Shown here piece by piece: positions 1 to 9,389 of a stretch of 64,000 nt of DNA. A program made the position numbers and the translations under genes. Under the pieces are notes generated by a model. That model did no database searches. It saw only the letters and a list, made by a program, of their open reading frames with translations, and was not told where the DNA came from. The DNA is taken from the NCBI RefSeq assembly GCF_051851475.1, contig NZ_JBPUSJ010000017.1, positions 1-64,000 on the forward strand. The letters are read 5' to 3'. The stretch is from Carboxylicivirga taeanensis. GTDB lineage: Bacteria > Bacteroidota > Bacteroidia > Bacteroidales > Marinilabiliaceae. Position 1 is the first letter of the stretch. Every line of letters begins with the position of its first letter.

Positions 1-640
1 GTGGTATTCGTATATCTGGAAACGCCATTAACTCATCCGGGCGTTCTCCCGGCGATTGGCAGTGTTTATTTTCAAGTTTTATCAACTGCCAATAGATAAT
101 GGGTGTTACTTCAAAATGGACTGAATTTGCCGCCTATTTAAAGCGTTGCGCGTTTTAAAAATTGTGCTAGTCATGTTATGAACTTTACATTACTTAAAGC
201 ACCGGTATGTCTTAAATGGCTTGTATTTTTGCTCAAGATTAAGAGTTCGTATTTTTTCTTTCAGATGGCTTACCTTGTGATTAGTTGTTTATAGCCGCGT
301 AATGGGCATCATTTATCCTTCTAAACGGAAGTCAAATTTCCTGTAATTTGTTGTATGAATTCCTGATGAATATCAACACTATTTGTTAATTATCACAAAT
401 TTGGTCAAAACAACTATAAATAGATAATTAAAACCTCACTCAGCTTATAGTATTTCGAGGAAATACTTTCGATTTATAAGTTAATTTAAGCTCTGTTATC
501 ATTTTTTGTGATTAAGCTGAAGACAGAATCATCACTTAAATAATTTTAAATCATAGTGCTAAAGTTGCTACGTGGGGTTTATATGTTTTAAAACAATCTT
601 TTTTTCGGGCGAAAAATGAGGAAAAACTTTTATTAGTTTC
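1..640. other. Non-coding stretch, no gene recognised
   Basis: No open frame of convincing length or content is present. The DNA is AT-rich. Two inverted repeats lie close together at the start: CCGGG/CCCGG at about 37-51, and ATTGGCAGT at 55-63 with ACTGCCAAT at 85-93. Neither is followed by a T-tract, so they are not clear terminators. They could be the 3' part of a structured RNA or of an element that starts before the window. Confidence 0.5.
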
Positions 641-648
641 TACTTTTG
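641..648 (+). promoter_or_regulatory. Probable -7 box of the methylmalonyl-CoA operon promoter
   Basis: TACTTTTG matches the Bacteroidota -7 consensus TAnnTTTG and lies 35 bases before the mce start codon. No clear -33 TTTG is visible at the usual distance, so the assignment rests on the -7 box and position alone. Confidence 0.4.
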
Positions 649-683
649 CTGAATCAATTTTATTAAACAATAAATTATTAAAC

Positions 684-1094
684 ATGAAGCCAACACATAT
701 TGAGCACATCGGGATTGCAGTTAAAGATTTGAATGAGGCGATTCCTTTTTTTGAAAAGGTTTATGGTTTAGAGTGTTATGCTGTGGAAGAGGTTGCAGAT
801 CAAAAAGTAAAAACTGCTTTTTTCAAAGTGGGAGATACTAAAATTGAACTGTTAGAGTCGACCGATCCTGAAGGACCAATTGGTAAGTTTATTGAAAAGA
901 AGGGTGAAGGAATTCACCACATGGCATTTGCAGTTGAAAACCTGGCTGAGAAGTTGACTTTTGTAGAAGAGCAAGGGGTTCGACTAATTGACAAAACTCC
1001 ACGAAAAGGAGCAGAAGGATTAAACATTGGTTTCTTACACCCAAAGTCAACATTTGGTGTGTTAACGGAACTTTGTGAAGATCCAAGTAAATAA
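684..1094 (+). CDS. mce: Methylmalonyl-CoA epimerase
   Basis: A 136-residue vicinal-oxygen-chelate (glyoxalase fold) protein, the usual length for the family. It interconverts (R)- and (S)-methylmalonyl-CoA in the succinate-propionate pathway. Two beta-alpha-beta modules are visible. The opening THIEHIGIAVKDL carries the first metal-binding His, GIHHMAFAVENL begins the second module with its paired His, and the conserved ELLE is at about residues 55-58. It is the first gene of an operon with the biotin-dependent decarboxylase subunits, 34 bases before the carboxyltransferase gene. That neighbour makes this substrate more likely than other glyoxalase-fold activities. Confidence 0.93.
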   Translation: MKPTHIEHIGIAVKDLNEAIPFFEKVYGLECYAVEEVADQKVKTAFFKVGDTKIELLESTDPEGPIGKFIEKKGEGIHHMAFAVENLAEKLTFVEEQGVRLIDKTPRKGAEGLNIGFLHPKSTFGVLTELCEDPSK

Positions 1095-1128
1095 TCCCCC
1101 TTAATCTGACTAATTACTTACAATTTCT

Positions 1129-2688
1129 ATGTCTACTCAGGATAAAATTAAAAAACTGATTGATCTCCGCACCGAGGCTAAGCTCGGTGGCGGAGAGAAA
1201 CGTATTGAAAAGCATCATTCTCAAGGTAAAATGACTGCGCGCGAAAGAATCGAAGTTCTATTGGATGATGGTTCTTTTGAAGAATTAGACATGTTTGTTA
1301 CCCACCGTTGTACCAACTTCGGAATGGAGAAGAATAAGGTCTTAGGCGATGGCGTGGTAACAGGTCATGGTACCATCGATGGTCGTGTGGTGTATGTATA
1401 TGCACAAGATTTTACAGTGTTTGGCGGGTCTTTGTCTGAGACAATGGCGCAAAAAATTTGTAAAATCATGGACATGGCTATGAAAGTGGGAGCGCCCGTA
1501 ATTGGCATCAATGATTCAGGTGGTGCCCGTATTCAGGAGGGAGTGACCTCATTAGCTGGTTATGCCGAAATATTTGAGCGTAATATATTAGCATCCGGGG
1601 TAATTCCTCAAATCTCTGCCATTTTTGGACCATGTGCAGGAGGGGCTGTTTATTCGCCGGCATTAACTGATTTTATTATGATGACTGAAGAATCATCATA
1701 TATGTTTGTTACCGGACCTAAAGTGGTAAAAACGGTTACTGGAGAAGAGATTTCGGTAGCTGATTTAGGTGGTGCAGACGTACATGCTTCAAAATCGGGT
1801 GTGGCGCACTTTAAAGTTGAAGACGAGCAAGAGGGCTTATTGTTGATTCGAAAGCTTGTGTCTTACCTGCCGCAAAACAATATGGAAGAAGCACCGGTAT
1901 TGGAATGCAAAGACCCGATTGATCGTTTGGATGATCGCTTGAATGAAATAGTGCCCGATAATCCAAACCTACCTTACGACATGAAGGAGCTGATTTTCTC
2001 CATCGCCGATGAAGGAGAATTTCTGGAAGTACACCGCAATTATGCTAAAAATATTATTACCGGTTTCTGCCGTCTGGATGGACAATCTGTAGGGGTAGTT
2101 GCCAACCAACCTAATTATCTGGCGGGTGTACTGGATTGTGATGCATCGCGTAAAGCCGCTCGTTTTGTGCAGATGTGCGATGCCTTTAATATCCCAATTT
2201 TAACCTTGGTTGATGTTCCCGGATTCCTACCTGGCTCTGGACAAGAGTATGCCGGAATTATCATCCATGGAGCTAAGCTGATGTTTGCCTATGGCGAAGC
2301 TACCGTACCAAAGGTAACAGTAACCATCCGCAAATCATACGGTGGAGCACACGATGTAATGTCATGTAAGCAGTTGCGAGGCGACTTTAATTATGCCTGG
2401 CCAATGGCTGAAATTGCTGTGATGGGCGCCAAAGGGGCCATTGAAATTCTTGAGGGTAGAAGCATTGCTAAGCTGGAGACTGACGAGGAAAAAGCCGCTT
2501 ATGCTCAAAAGAAAACTGAAGAATACGAGACTGCATTTGCCAATCCTTACCAAGCTGCCTCTTATGGGTATATTGACGATGTTATCGAACCGAGAAATAC
2601 ACGTTTTAGGGTGATTAGAGCTTTCCAGAATTTACAAACGAAGAAAGTAACCAATCCACCTAAGAAACATTCAAATATTCCACTTTAA
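1129..2688 (+). CDS. mmdA: Methylmalonyl-CoA decarboxylase / propionyl-CoA carboxylase carboxyltransferase subunit
   Basis: A 519-residue acyl-CoA carboxyltransferase with N- and C-terminal crotonase-like halves. The oxyanion-hole segments are visible: DSGGARIQEG and GPCAGGAVYSPAL in the first half, and DVPGFLPGSGQEY and KSYGGAHDVM in the second. It moves the carboxyl group between methylmalonyl-CoA and biotin on the carrier protein. The neighbours are a gamma-type subunit, a biotin carrier and a membrane beta subunit, with no biotin carboxylase. That combination points to a sodium-pumping methylmalonyl-CoA decarboxylase rather than an ATP-driven propionyl-CoA carboxylase. The chain itself cannot separate the two, because PccB and MmdA are the same family. 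Confidence 0.92.
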   Translation: MSTQDKIKKLIDLRTEAKLGGGEKRIEKHHSQGKMTARERIEVLLDDGSFEELDMFVTHRCTNFGMEKNKVLGDGVVTGHGTIDGRVVYVYAQDFTVFGGSLSETMAQKICKIMDMAMKVGAPVIGINDSGGARIQEGVTSLAGYAEIFERNILASGVIPQISAIFGPCAGGAVYSPALTDFIMMTEESSYMFVTGPKVVKTVTGEEISVADLGGADVHASKSGVAHFKVEDEQEGLLLIRKLVSYLPQNNMEEAPVLECKDPIDRLDDRLNEIVPDNPNLPYDMKELIFSIADEGEFLEVHRNYAKNIITGFCRLDGQSVGVVANQPNYLAGVLDCDASRKAARFVQMCDAFNIPILTLVDVPGFLPGSGQEYAGIIIHGAKLMFAYGEATVPKVTVTIRKSYGGAHDVMSCKQLRGDFNYAWPMAEIAVMGAKGAIEILEGRSIAKLETDEEKAAYAQKKTEEYETAFANPYQAASYGYIDDVIEPRNTRFRVIRAFQNLQTKKVTNPPKKHSNIPL

Positions 2689-2701
2689 AATCCAACGGAC
2701 C

Positions 2702-3061
2702 ATGATTTTATTAATTGTTGATTCAATGACGTGGACCATTACGGTTTTAGGATGGTTTATAGTCTTTGTGGCATTGGTATTCTTAATTGGCGTGTTCTTA
2801 ACAATTCCAAAAATATTAAACTGGAGCCTAAGGCGTACACTGCGAAAAAAGAATAAAGACATTGTTAATCAGGATGTTTCTAACGATACATTCACGATTA
2901 CCGGTGAAACAAATGCCGCAATAGCTATGGCGCTTCATATGTATTTTAACGAACTACACGATGAAGAAAGTAACGTAATAACCATTAAACAGGTTAGAAA
3001 ACGTTATTCGCCATGGAGCTCAAAAGTGTATAGTTTTAACAATGTTAACTTTCCCAGATAG
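2702..3061 (+). CDS. OadG-like gamma subunit of the sodium-pumping decarboxylase
   Basis: A 119-residue protein with one N-terminal membrane segment (about residues 10-36), a basic stretch (RRTLRKKNKD), then a soluble tail. This is the OadG/MmdD-type layout, in which the small subunit anchors the carboxyltransferase to the membrane beta subunit. Sequence in this family is poorly conserved, so the call rests on topology and on position between the carboxyltransferase and biotin carrier genes. It starts 13 bases after the upstream stop and ends 6 bases before the carrier gene. An in-frame ATG at 2729 (MTWTITVLG) is an equally possible start. Confidence 0.75.
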   Translation: MILLIVDSMTWTITVLGWFIVFVALVFLIGVFLTIPKILNWSLRRTLRKKNKDIVNQDVSNDTFTITGETNAAIAMALHMYFNELHDEESNVITIKQVRKRYSPWSSKVYSFNNVNFPR

Positions 3062-3067
3062 CAGGAC

Positions 3068-3496
3068 ATGAAAAAATTTAGTTTTACCATAAGAGGTAAT
3101 AAATACGACGTTCATTTAAAGGAACTTGAGGAAAACATTGCTCAGTTGGAAGTGAACGGAACACAATATGAAGTAGAAATTCATCAGGAGGTGAAAAAAG
3201 CCAAAACACCCAAGCTTGTTCGTAAAGAAATACAGCGCAAGCCCGGTGAAGGATTTATTACCAAGAACGCAGGTGGCGGCACTGTAAAAGTAAATGCTCC
3301 GCTGCCTGGCAATATCTTTAAGGTATTGGTTAAAGAGGGTGATGTAGTTAAAAAAGGTGATGTTTTGTTAGTAATGGAAGCCATGAAGATGGAAAACAAC
3401 GTACTGGCTGAGAAGGATGGTACTGTTACTTCCGTTAAAGTATCAGTTGGCGATGCTGTTTTGCAAAACGATGTATTAATTGAAATAGCACAGTAA
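3068..3496 (+). CDS. Biotin carboxyl carrier subunit
   Basis: A 142-residue biotinyl-lipoyl domain protein. The biotinylation motif EAMKMEN lies near residue 107, and the Lys is the attachment site. The domain covers about residues 73-142, with the typical LPGNIFKVLVKEGDVV strand. The N-terminal 70 residues are a charged beta region and linker (KKAKTPKLVRK), shorter than the Ala/Pro linkers of proteobacterial carriers. It carries CO2 from the carboxyltransferase to the membrane decarboxylase encoded next. Confidence 0.93.
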   Translation: MKKFSFTIRGNKYDVHLKELEENIAQLEVNGTQYEVEIHQEVKKAKTPKLVRKEIQRKPGEGFITKNAGGGTVKVNAPLPGNIFKVLVKEGDVVKKGDVLLVMEAMKMENNVLAEKDGTVTSVKVSVGDAVLQNDVLIEIAQ

Positions 3497-3530
3497 ACCT
3501 TAAAACTGTTCTGTTAATTAAAAATTAATT

Positions 3531-4784
3531 ATGAAAAGACTAATCACTCTTTTTGGTGTTTTATCGCTGCTATTTAGCTTGCAGTTTATCGGAGGTGGTT
3601 TTGAAGCCTTTGCTGCGGGCCCGGGAGCGGGAGATACCTTTATCGATCATGCATCAAAAGGGCTGGAAACATTTTGGAACTTTACAGGGTTTGCCAATGC
3701 ACATTATACGAACTTTATAATGATTGGCGTTGGACTGTTCTTTATTTATCTAGCCATTAAATATGATTACGAGCCACTTTTATTAGTACCTATTGGAACG
3801 GGTGTTATCCTTGGAAATATCCCATTTCTTGCCGGTTATAAAATTGGTTTATATGAAGAAGGTTCTGTATTGAACTACTTGTACTTTGGCGTTCAGCAGG
3901 GTGTTTACCCGCCATTGATATTCCTGGGTATCGGCGCGATGACAGATTTCTCATCTCTTATTTCTAACCCGAAGTTAATGATTCTTGGAGCAGCAGCTCA
4001 GGTGGGTATTTTTGCCACCTTCCTTGGTGCTTCAGCAATGGGATTTACCCCTCAGGAAGCAGGTGCTATTGGAATTATTGGAGGTGCTGACGGACCAACG
4101 GCGATTTTCTTATCGTCTAAGCTGGCGCCATCACTCATGGGAGCTATTGCCATTGCCGCCTATTCGTACATGGCACTGGTACCTGTTATACAGCCACCTA
4201 TCATGCGGTTAATTATTCCTAAAAAGGAGCGTTTGATCAAAATGAAGCCGCCACGTGCTGTTTCTAAAACAGAAAAGATCATGTTCCCGATTATAGGTCT
4301 ATTATTAACAACGTTTATTTCACCATCGGCATTGCCACTGTTGGGTATGTTGTTCTTTGGTAATCTATTGAAAGAATCGGGCGTAACAGAGCGTTTGGCT
4401 GATACTGCAAGAAATGCCATGATCAATATCGTAACTATTTTATTAGGTATTACGGTGGGAGCGTCAACGCAGGCCAGTGAATTCCTGACAACCGATTCAC
4501 TAAAGATTTTCGGTTTGGGAGCTGTATCCTTTATGGTAGCTACGGCTGGAGGCTTGTTGTTTGCCCGTCTGATGAATACCTTCCTGAAAGGGGATAATAA
4601 AATTAATCCTCTGATTGGAGCAGCTGGTGTATCGGCAGTACCTGATTCAGCCCGTGTTGTACAGCACGAAGGGCTGAAGAATGATCCAAATAATCACTTA
4701 CTGATGCATGCCATGGCCCCCAATGTTTCAGGGGTAATTGGCTCAGCGGTTGCAGCAGGTATCTTGCTGTCATTCTTAATGTAA
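3531..4784 (+). CDS. Sodium-pumping decarboxylase beta subunit (OadB/MmdB family)
   Basis: A 417-residue polytopic membrane protein of the OadB family. It decarboxylates carboxybiotin and exports Na+. The conserved segment GIIGGADGPTAIF near residue 185 and a late segment containing GAAGVSAVPDSARV are visible. The first 30 residues look like a signal-type hydrophobic helix, an extension relative to many OadB chains. It is the last gene of the operon and is followed at once by a strong terminator. With the carboxyltransferase and carrier it would couple methylmalonyl-CoA decarboxylation to a sodium gradient during propionate formation. Confidence 0.92.
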   Translation: MKRLITLFGVLSLLFSLQFIGGGFEAFAAGPGAGDTFIDHASKGLETFWNFTGFANAHYTNFIMIGVGLFFIYLAIKYDYEPLLLVPIGTGVILGNIPFLAGYKIGLYEEGSVLNYLYFGVQQGVYPPLIFLGIGAMTDFSSLISNPKLMILGAAAQVGIFATFLGASAMGFTPQEAGAIGIIGGADGPTAIFLSSKLAPSLMGAIAIAAYSYMALVPVIQPPIMRLIIPKKERLIKMKPPRAVSKTEKIMFPIIGLLLTTFISPSALPLLGMLFFGNLLKESGVTERLADTARNAMINIVTILLGITVGASTQASEFLTTDSLKIFGLGAVSFMVATAGGLLFARLMNTFLKGDNKINPLIGAAGVSAVPDSARVVQHEGLKNDPNNHLLMHAMAPNVSGVIGSAVAAGILLSFLM

Positions 4785-4807
4785 GAAGTGTTATAAGTAT
4801 ATATTAA

Positions 4808-4838
4808 GAGGCTGTCCGAAACAGACAGCCTCTTTTTT
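4808..4838 (+). terminator. Rho-independent terminator of the decarboxylase operon
   Basis: Nine-base-pair stem GAGGCTGTC/GACAGCCTC with a seven-base loop, followed by six T. It lies 24 bases after the beta-subunit stop codon. Confidence 0.9.
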
Positions 4839-5121
4839 GTGGCCTTTTTTATACAAGTTTGTTTCTTTTACTTGCTAACAGTAGATCGTGTTATTTGACC
4901 GCTTGATATTCACTAAACATATGCGTTCTGAACTTATCATTGTACGTTCGAACCAAGGCTCTTAAATAGCGCGATGCTATATTCAGTGAGCAGTAATACA
5001 TGTCTGGTTTTCAAATGGGGTTATCTGAAGCATTTTTAACCCTAACGGCTATAAAAAGTGCTCAATAATCTACAGTTATTGTTGAAAGGTAAGCAGAAGC
5101 CCTGAGATCGAAATCAGGCCA

Positions 5122-5805
5122 TTAATCCATCCTTCTTAGCTTCACTAAAACTTCATTGTTCGACATCAGGTACAGATTTTGATTGAATCTGAAATAGGAA
5201 TCAATGTTTCCCAAAGCAGTTAAATAGCTATCCTCCAATGCTTGATGCGGACATATGGCTTTGGTTGAAAGAATGTTGGTGAACGAGATAGCATTTGAGG
5301 CATCACTCACGTTTACCTGTCCTCTGAAATTGTTACATCCGCCCTTGCCTAAAATGGTGTTCTCATTGAGGTTTAATTCCAGTGTTTGTTCGCATCCTTC
5401 CGATAACGGGTTTTTCCCTTTTATATCCACAACTCCCCAAATATCATGCAAAATGATGGCAGTGGGGGCATAGGCTTTGCTTTCGGTAATTTCAACCAGT
5501 TCATATGAAATAGATGAAGCATCAGCCGGTGCATTTTCAACCGGTGTTTCTTTCACCTTGATGGTGTACTCTGTGCCGGGCTGGTGCGTAAAACCAATGA
5601 TAGATGCGTAGAAATTCTGCCACTGATCATTGGGCGATTTCTTGATTAATAAACACTTCATTGGCCCTACACCCACACAGTCAACCTTATAGGGTGCCAC
5701 ATAGTAGGTCTTGATTGTTTCAGTACTGGCGTCTTTCTTTTTACTGCCAGTGAATGAGCAGGATGCAAGGCCTAAAATCAAAATAGAATACAGTAATTTT
5801 TTCAT
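5122..5805 (-). CDS. META/HslJ-domain lipoprotein with an N-terminal DUF4377-like region
   Basis: A 227-residue predicted lipoprotein: a signal peptide ending LGLASC places the lipidated Cys at residue 16. Residues about 33-110 resemble DUF4377 (YYVAPYKVDCVGVGPMKCLLIKK). Residues about 120-227 are a META domain with the hallmark NENTILGKGGCNNFRGQ. META proteins are envelope proteins linked to stress or drug resistance in other bacteria, but no specific activity is established for this type. It is monocistronic, with 280 bases of empty DNA on its 3' side. Confidence 0.8.
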   Translation of the reverse strand: MKKLLYSILILGLASCSFTGSKKKDASTETIKTYYVAPYKVDCVGVGPMKCLLIKKSPNDQWQNFYASIIGFTHQPGTEYTIKVKETPVENAPADASSISYELVEITESKAYAPTAIILHDIWGVVDIKGKNPLSEGCEQTLELNLNENTILGKGGCNNFRGQVNVSDASNAISFTNILSTKAICPHQALEDSYLTALGNIDSYFRFNQNLYLMSNNEVLVKLRRMD

Positions 5806-5871
5806 GGTAATATGTTTTATTACCAGCTTAAATTACAATATAAATTTCAACTTTTTTCGCTTATCAGTTGA

Positions 5872-8250
5872 TTATTCTTCATAATAGCCATACCCGTAAC
5901 CATAGCCATACCCGTAGCCATAGCCATATTTACTGCGTTTGGCATGCAAATCGTTTAAAAGGATACCGACGTTAGTGATATCTTCTTCCTGCATATTTTT
6001 GATAGTTTGTGCCAGTACCGATTTTATGGTATGCTGCTGTCTGACCAAAAATACCAGCGTATCCGTGTGTCTGGCAAGTAAATAGGGGTCAGAAACAATT
6101 CCCATGGGCGGAGTGTCAATAATGATGATGTCAAACTGTGTTTTTAACTTGTCGAGCAGTAGTTTGGTCTTGTCGGAGCTTATAAGCTCAGAGGGGTTAG
6201 GAGGGATATTCCCTGATGGAACAATGGTTAGGTTTTCTTGTCCCGAATCCATCAGTATGTCCTCATAACTTACTTTTCCAATCAGGTAATTGGAAATACC
6301 CATTCTGTCATTAATATTGAATATCTTATTTAGCCCCGGTTTTCGCAGGTCGAAACCAAGAAGGGCTGTTTTTTTGCCGCTCAGGGCAAAGGCTGCTGCT
6401 AAATTCAGCGCACAAAAGGTTTTGCCTTCTCCCGGCATTGATGACGACACCCCAATGATTGGTGAATTGATATCCCGGTTCATAAATTCAATACGCGTTC
6501 TTACCCGTCTGAATGTTTCGGTCACGATTGACTTGGGATGGGCATATACCACATTGTTTTCTTCATTTTTACTGTGTATGATATGGCCCACAATAGGCAA
6601 TGATGAGATGCGCTCAATATCATCGGCATCAATAATCTTATTATTAAGGATTTGTCTTAGTCCTAAAAATACCAACGGAATGAAAAGCCCAAGCAAGAGT
6701 GCTTTCTTTTGGTTGCCGGCTTTATCAGGCGATACTTGTCCGGAGTAGCGGGCACTCTCCAGTATCTGGTGGTCAGGTGTGTTGGAGGCCTTCTGTATTT
6801 GCGCTTCCGACTGTTTGCGTTGCAGGAAGGTATAAACTTCGTTGCTTAATTCAAATTTGCGTTCTATCCCTAAAAGGCGACGTTCTGTTTCTGGTAGCCT
6901 GAATAATTCCTGCTCATTATGGACTTTTTCGCTTAGTAAACGCGATCTGTTTTCTTCCAGAATATTTAATTGACTTGTAATTGTTTTTAGCAGTGTTTTG
7001 CGGGCAATCTCAATCTGGTTTTCAATGTCCTTATTAGCCAGGTTGAGTTCTTCTCCATACGAACCGATCACCGATAAGCGCTGTGAATTGAGCTCAACAA
7101 TGGCCTTTATTTGTTCCCGCAACAGGGAGTTATCTGTTTCATAAATGGCCGGAGCCAGCACTTTTTCGCTACTGATGCTGTTGGAGAAATAATCCTGTAG
7201 ATACAAATAATAACTTTTTCTGATTTCAAGTTCAGTCAACTTTTGCTCAATATTTTGCATGCCGCCAAACAACAGTTCGGCCTTGGCAGAAACACTCTGG
7301 ATGCGATTGTTTGTTCTGAACTGGCTCAGTTCGGTACCCGCCAACTGAAGGGTGTCGGCAATCATTACCAGCTGTTGGCTGATAAAATCAATTGTATTAG
7401 TCGCAATAAGGTTCTTTTGCCTTAGGTTGTTGGCAATAAATACTTCAGCCAGTTTATCAAGAAAAACCGTGTTTTTATTATGGTTGCGGCCGGTTATGGA
7501 TACTTTAATTATCGAAGAGCCTTCGCTAGGCAATTGGGCCACGAGATTTTTTTTATACTGTCCGGCCAAATCCAGTGGGTCATTAAATACAAAATATTGC
7601 TCCACATTGGAATTTTGATTGAGTGAGAGCGGTACAACTGAAAATGATGCCCACGGGGTATTAACAGCTTCATTGTAGTCCACTATCGCCTCAAACTTAA
7701 TTGGCTCAGTTGAGCCGCCGGATTTATTGTCACTATAGATATAGGTATTTGCAGGTACTTCTGATTTAATGGTAATTTTGCACTGCTTTTTATTGATGGG
7801 CAGTACATAAATGGGTGTATTGATAAGCTGAGGGTGTGTTGAATCAAACTGAACAATGAAGTTGGTATTTCGGTACATTTCCGTGTTCTTCAATCGGCCT
7901 TCAGCAAAGTAGCTCACATGAAAATCGAGCTGATTAATGGTTTGCTGCACTATGTCCCAAGAGGTGAGAATGGCAATTTGATTATCAACACTACGCTGCC
8001 CGGGCGTTAAGCCAAAGCCCTGCATGATGTCATTTTTCGACATAGCTTCGCCCCGCTCTTCCATCAGCAAAGTAATGGTTGCCTTGTAAACCGGGTGAAT
8101 ATAGCGATGGGCCATAAACACACTTAGTAAGCTAATGGGAATGGTGATAGCAAAAAGCCACCAGTAATGCATTAAATCCTGAATAAAACGCTTAATATCA
8201 ATGTTAAATAACGAGCTGTTTGCTTGTGAATTATTTGTTTCTGGCAACAT
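5872..8250 (-). CDS. Polysaccharide co-polymerase / tyrosine autokinase (Wzc-like)
   Basis: A 792-residue fusion. It has an N-terminal Wzz domain with a membrane segment near residues 28-48, a long periplasmic coiled coil, a second membrane segment near residue 525, and a C-terminal BY-kinase domain. The kinase has Walker A SSMPGEGKT (about residue 600) and Walker B IIIIDTPPMG. The tail is almost pure Gly-Tyr (YGYGYGYGYGYGYGYYEE), the tyrosine cluster that such kinases autophosphorylate to control chain length and export. It is translationally close to the Wza-type gene upstream (5 bases apart). No glycosyltransferase or flippase gene lies nearby, so the pair is separated from any polymer-synthesis cluster. 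Confidence 0.92.
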   Translation of the reverse strand: MLPETNNSQANSSLFNIDIKRFIQDLMHYWWLFAITIPISLLSVFMAHRYIHPVYKATITLLMEERGEAMSKNDIMQGFGLTPGQRSVDNQIAILTSWDIVQQTINQLDFHVSYFAEGRLKNTEMYRNTNFIVQFDSTHPQLINTPIYVLPINKKQCKITIKSEVPANTYIYSDNKSGGSTEPIKFEAIVDYNEAVNTPWASFSVVPLSLNQNSNVEQYFVFNDPLDLAGQYKKNLVAQLPSEGSSIIKVSITGRNHNKNTVFLDKLAEVFIANNLRQKNLIATNTIDFISQQLVMIADTLQLAGTELSQFRTNNRIQSVSAKAELLFGGMQNIEQKLTELEIRKSYYLYLQDYFSNSISSEKVLAPAIYETDNSLLREQIKAIVELNSQRLSVIGSYGEELNLANKDIENQIEIARKTLLKTITSQLNILEENRSRLLSEKVHNEQELFRLPETERRLLGIERKFELSNEVYTFLQRKQSEAQIQKASNTPDHQILESARYSGQVSPDKAGNQKKALLLGLFIPLVFLGLRQILNNKIIDADDIERISSLPIVGHIIHSKNEENNVVYAHPKSIVTETFRRVRTRIEFMNRDINSPIIGVSSSMPGEGKTFCALNLAAAFALSGKKTALLGFDLRKPGLNKIFNINDRMGISNYLIGKVSYEDILMDSGQENLTIVPSGNIPPNPSELISSDKTKLLLDKLKTQFDIIIIDTPPMGIVSDPYLLARHTDTLVFLVRQQHTIKSVLAQTIKNMQEEDITNVGILLNDLHAKRSKYGYGYGYGYGYGYGYYEE

Positions 8251-8255
8251 GAATT

Positions 8256-9035
8256 TTATTTAATAACTGTTTGTAGGGTTAAGTAGAGTGCAAGTGCTGT
8301 CGTTATCAGTCCGATAGAGAATGATTCCCCAATACCCAGTTGCTTGGCTTTCATCGGACGGACATATAACATGTCGTTGGGGTAGATATAGTAGTACTCT
8401 GAATTGATGATGTTTTTATCAGTCAGATCAATCTCATAGGTAACCGCCCCTTCGGGCTGTTGTCTAACCAACTGAAGTTTACGTTGTTTACCAAAAGGGG
8501 TAATGCCTCCGGCCAAAGCAACCGCTTCAAAAATGGTGATTTGTTCTTTCTGCATGGTTTGAACGCCTTGCTTTCTAAACTCGCCCAGTGCGGTAAACGT
8601 GTTGGATGCGAGCTTAAAAGTGAGGCTATACTCTTTCAAAAAAGGCTTCAAAGCCTCCTGTACTTTTTCTTTTCCCGATCGAATATTGCAGCCTTTTAAG
8701 TTGATTTGGCCCACGTACGGAAAATCAATGTTCATCGAGTCGTCAATCTGGTAGTAGAAAAAGTTTTGGTTTCGCTGGTTATTCACACTATTACTGCTGG
8801 ATTGATTGAAGAATTCAGATATTTTCGGGTCGGGCGTTGATACATTAATGAATAAATAATCGTTTGGCTGAAGAAAATATTTGTCAGTAATATTAGCAAG
8901 CGGACTATACGGATTTTCGTAGTGCTTATCTGAGCTTTTATCCTGAAGCAGTACATATTCTTTTTGAGGAATACAGCCGGTTAATAAAAGAGAAATAATA
9001 AAAATAATGGTGAATAATCTGTTCAGGTACTTCAT
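8256..9035 (-). CDS. Outer-membrane polysaccharide export lipoprotein (Wza-like)
   Basis: A 259-residue lipoprotein (LLLTGC, Cys at residue 21) with a Poly_export domain from about residue 55 (YFLQPNDYLFINV) and a following SLBB-type beta region (FTALGEFRKQGVQTM, then ITIFEAVALAGGITPFGK). A C-terminal hydrophobic stretch (about 232-255) may be the membrane-spanning helix. It is the predicted outer-membrane channel partner of the downstream kinase/co-polymerase, with which it forms a two-gene operon. Confidence 0.9.
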   Translation of the reverse strand: MKYLNRLFTIIFIISLLLTGCIPQKEYVLLQDKSSDKHYENPYSPLANITDKYFLQPNDYLFINVSTPDPKISEFFNQSSSNSVNNQRNQNFFYYQIDDSMNIDFPYVGQINLKGCNIRSGKEKVQEALKPFLKEYSLTFKLASNTFTALGEFRKQGVQTMQKEQITIFEAVALAGGITPFGKQRKLQLVRQQPEGAVTYEIDLTDKNIINSEYYYIYPNDMLYVRPMKAKQLGIGESFSIGLITTALALYLTLQTVIK

Positions 9036-9357
9036 TGTTCTGTTTTGATAGATATCTTTCTACAGCACTGTTCGCAGGCCTTGATAGATAATCGTTTAAA
9101 AATAGAAAAAAAGAAATGCAATATAATTGCTGTCTGCAAAAATAAGGTTTTATTCTTTATTGTTAAGCGAATTTAAAGGTATTAAAGTTTGTGTAAGGAC
9201 GATACTCAAAAATAGGTTTTTTATAAACATCTACAAGGGTTTGTTTAGCAGACGAATGAAGACATTGGTAAGCGCTTTAAAATCGGTGATGCTGCCAGTC
9301 GCGAATTAATTCTGTTCACTTCTGCATAAAAACTGCTAACAATGTCTTTAAATTTTT
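9036..9357. other. Divergent intergenic region between wza-like gene and ffh
   Basis: About 320 bases separate the divergent genes and should hold both promoters. I see a good -7 box for ffh only at the far right. A 60-codon plus-strand frame here (9127-9309) has no recognisable content and is not called. Confidence 0.5.
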
Positions 9358-9365
9358 TATTTTTG
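9358..9365 (+). promoter_or_regulatory. -7 box of the ffh promoter
   Basis: TATTTTTG matches TAnnTTTG and would start transcription near 9372. That is downstream of the upstream in-frame ATG at 9342, which therefore cannot be the ffh start from this promoter, and 18 bases before the ATG at 9390. Confidence 0.55.
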
Positions 9366-9389
9366 CAGCAAATTTTAAATAGTAACAGG

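Noticed and set aside
1129..2688. ATP-dependent propionyl-CoA carboxylase beta chain
   Set aside because: No biotin carboxylase is encoded here, while gamma and sodium-pump beta subunits are, so a decarboxylase is more likely; not excluded by sequence alone.
9127..9309. 60-codon plus-strand frame between the wza-like gene and ffh
   Set aside because: No recognisable content, no upstream box at a useful distance; it fills a divergent promoter region.
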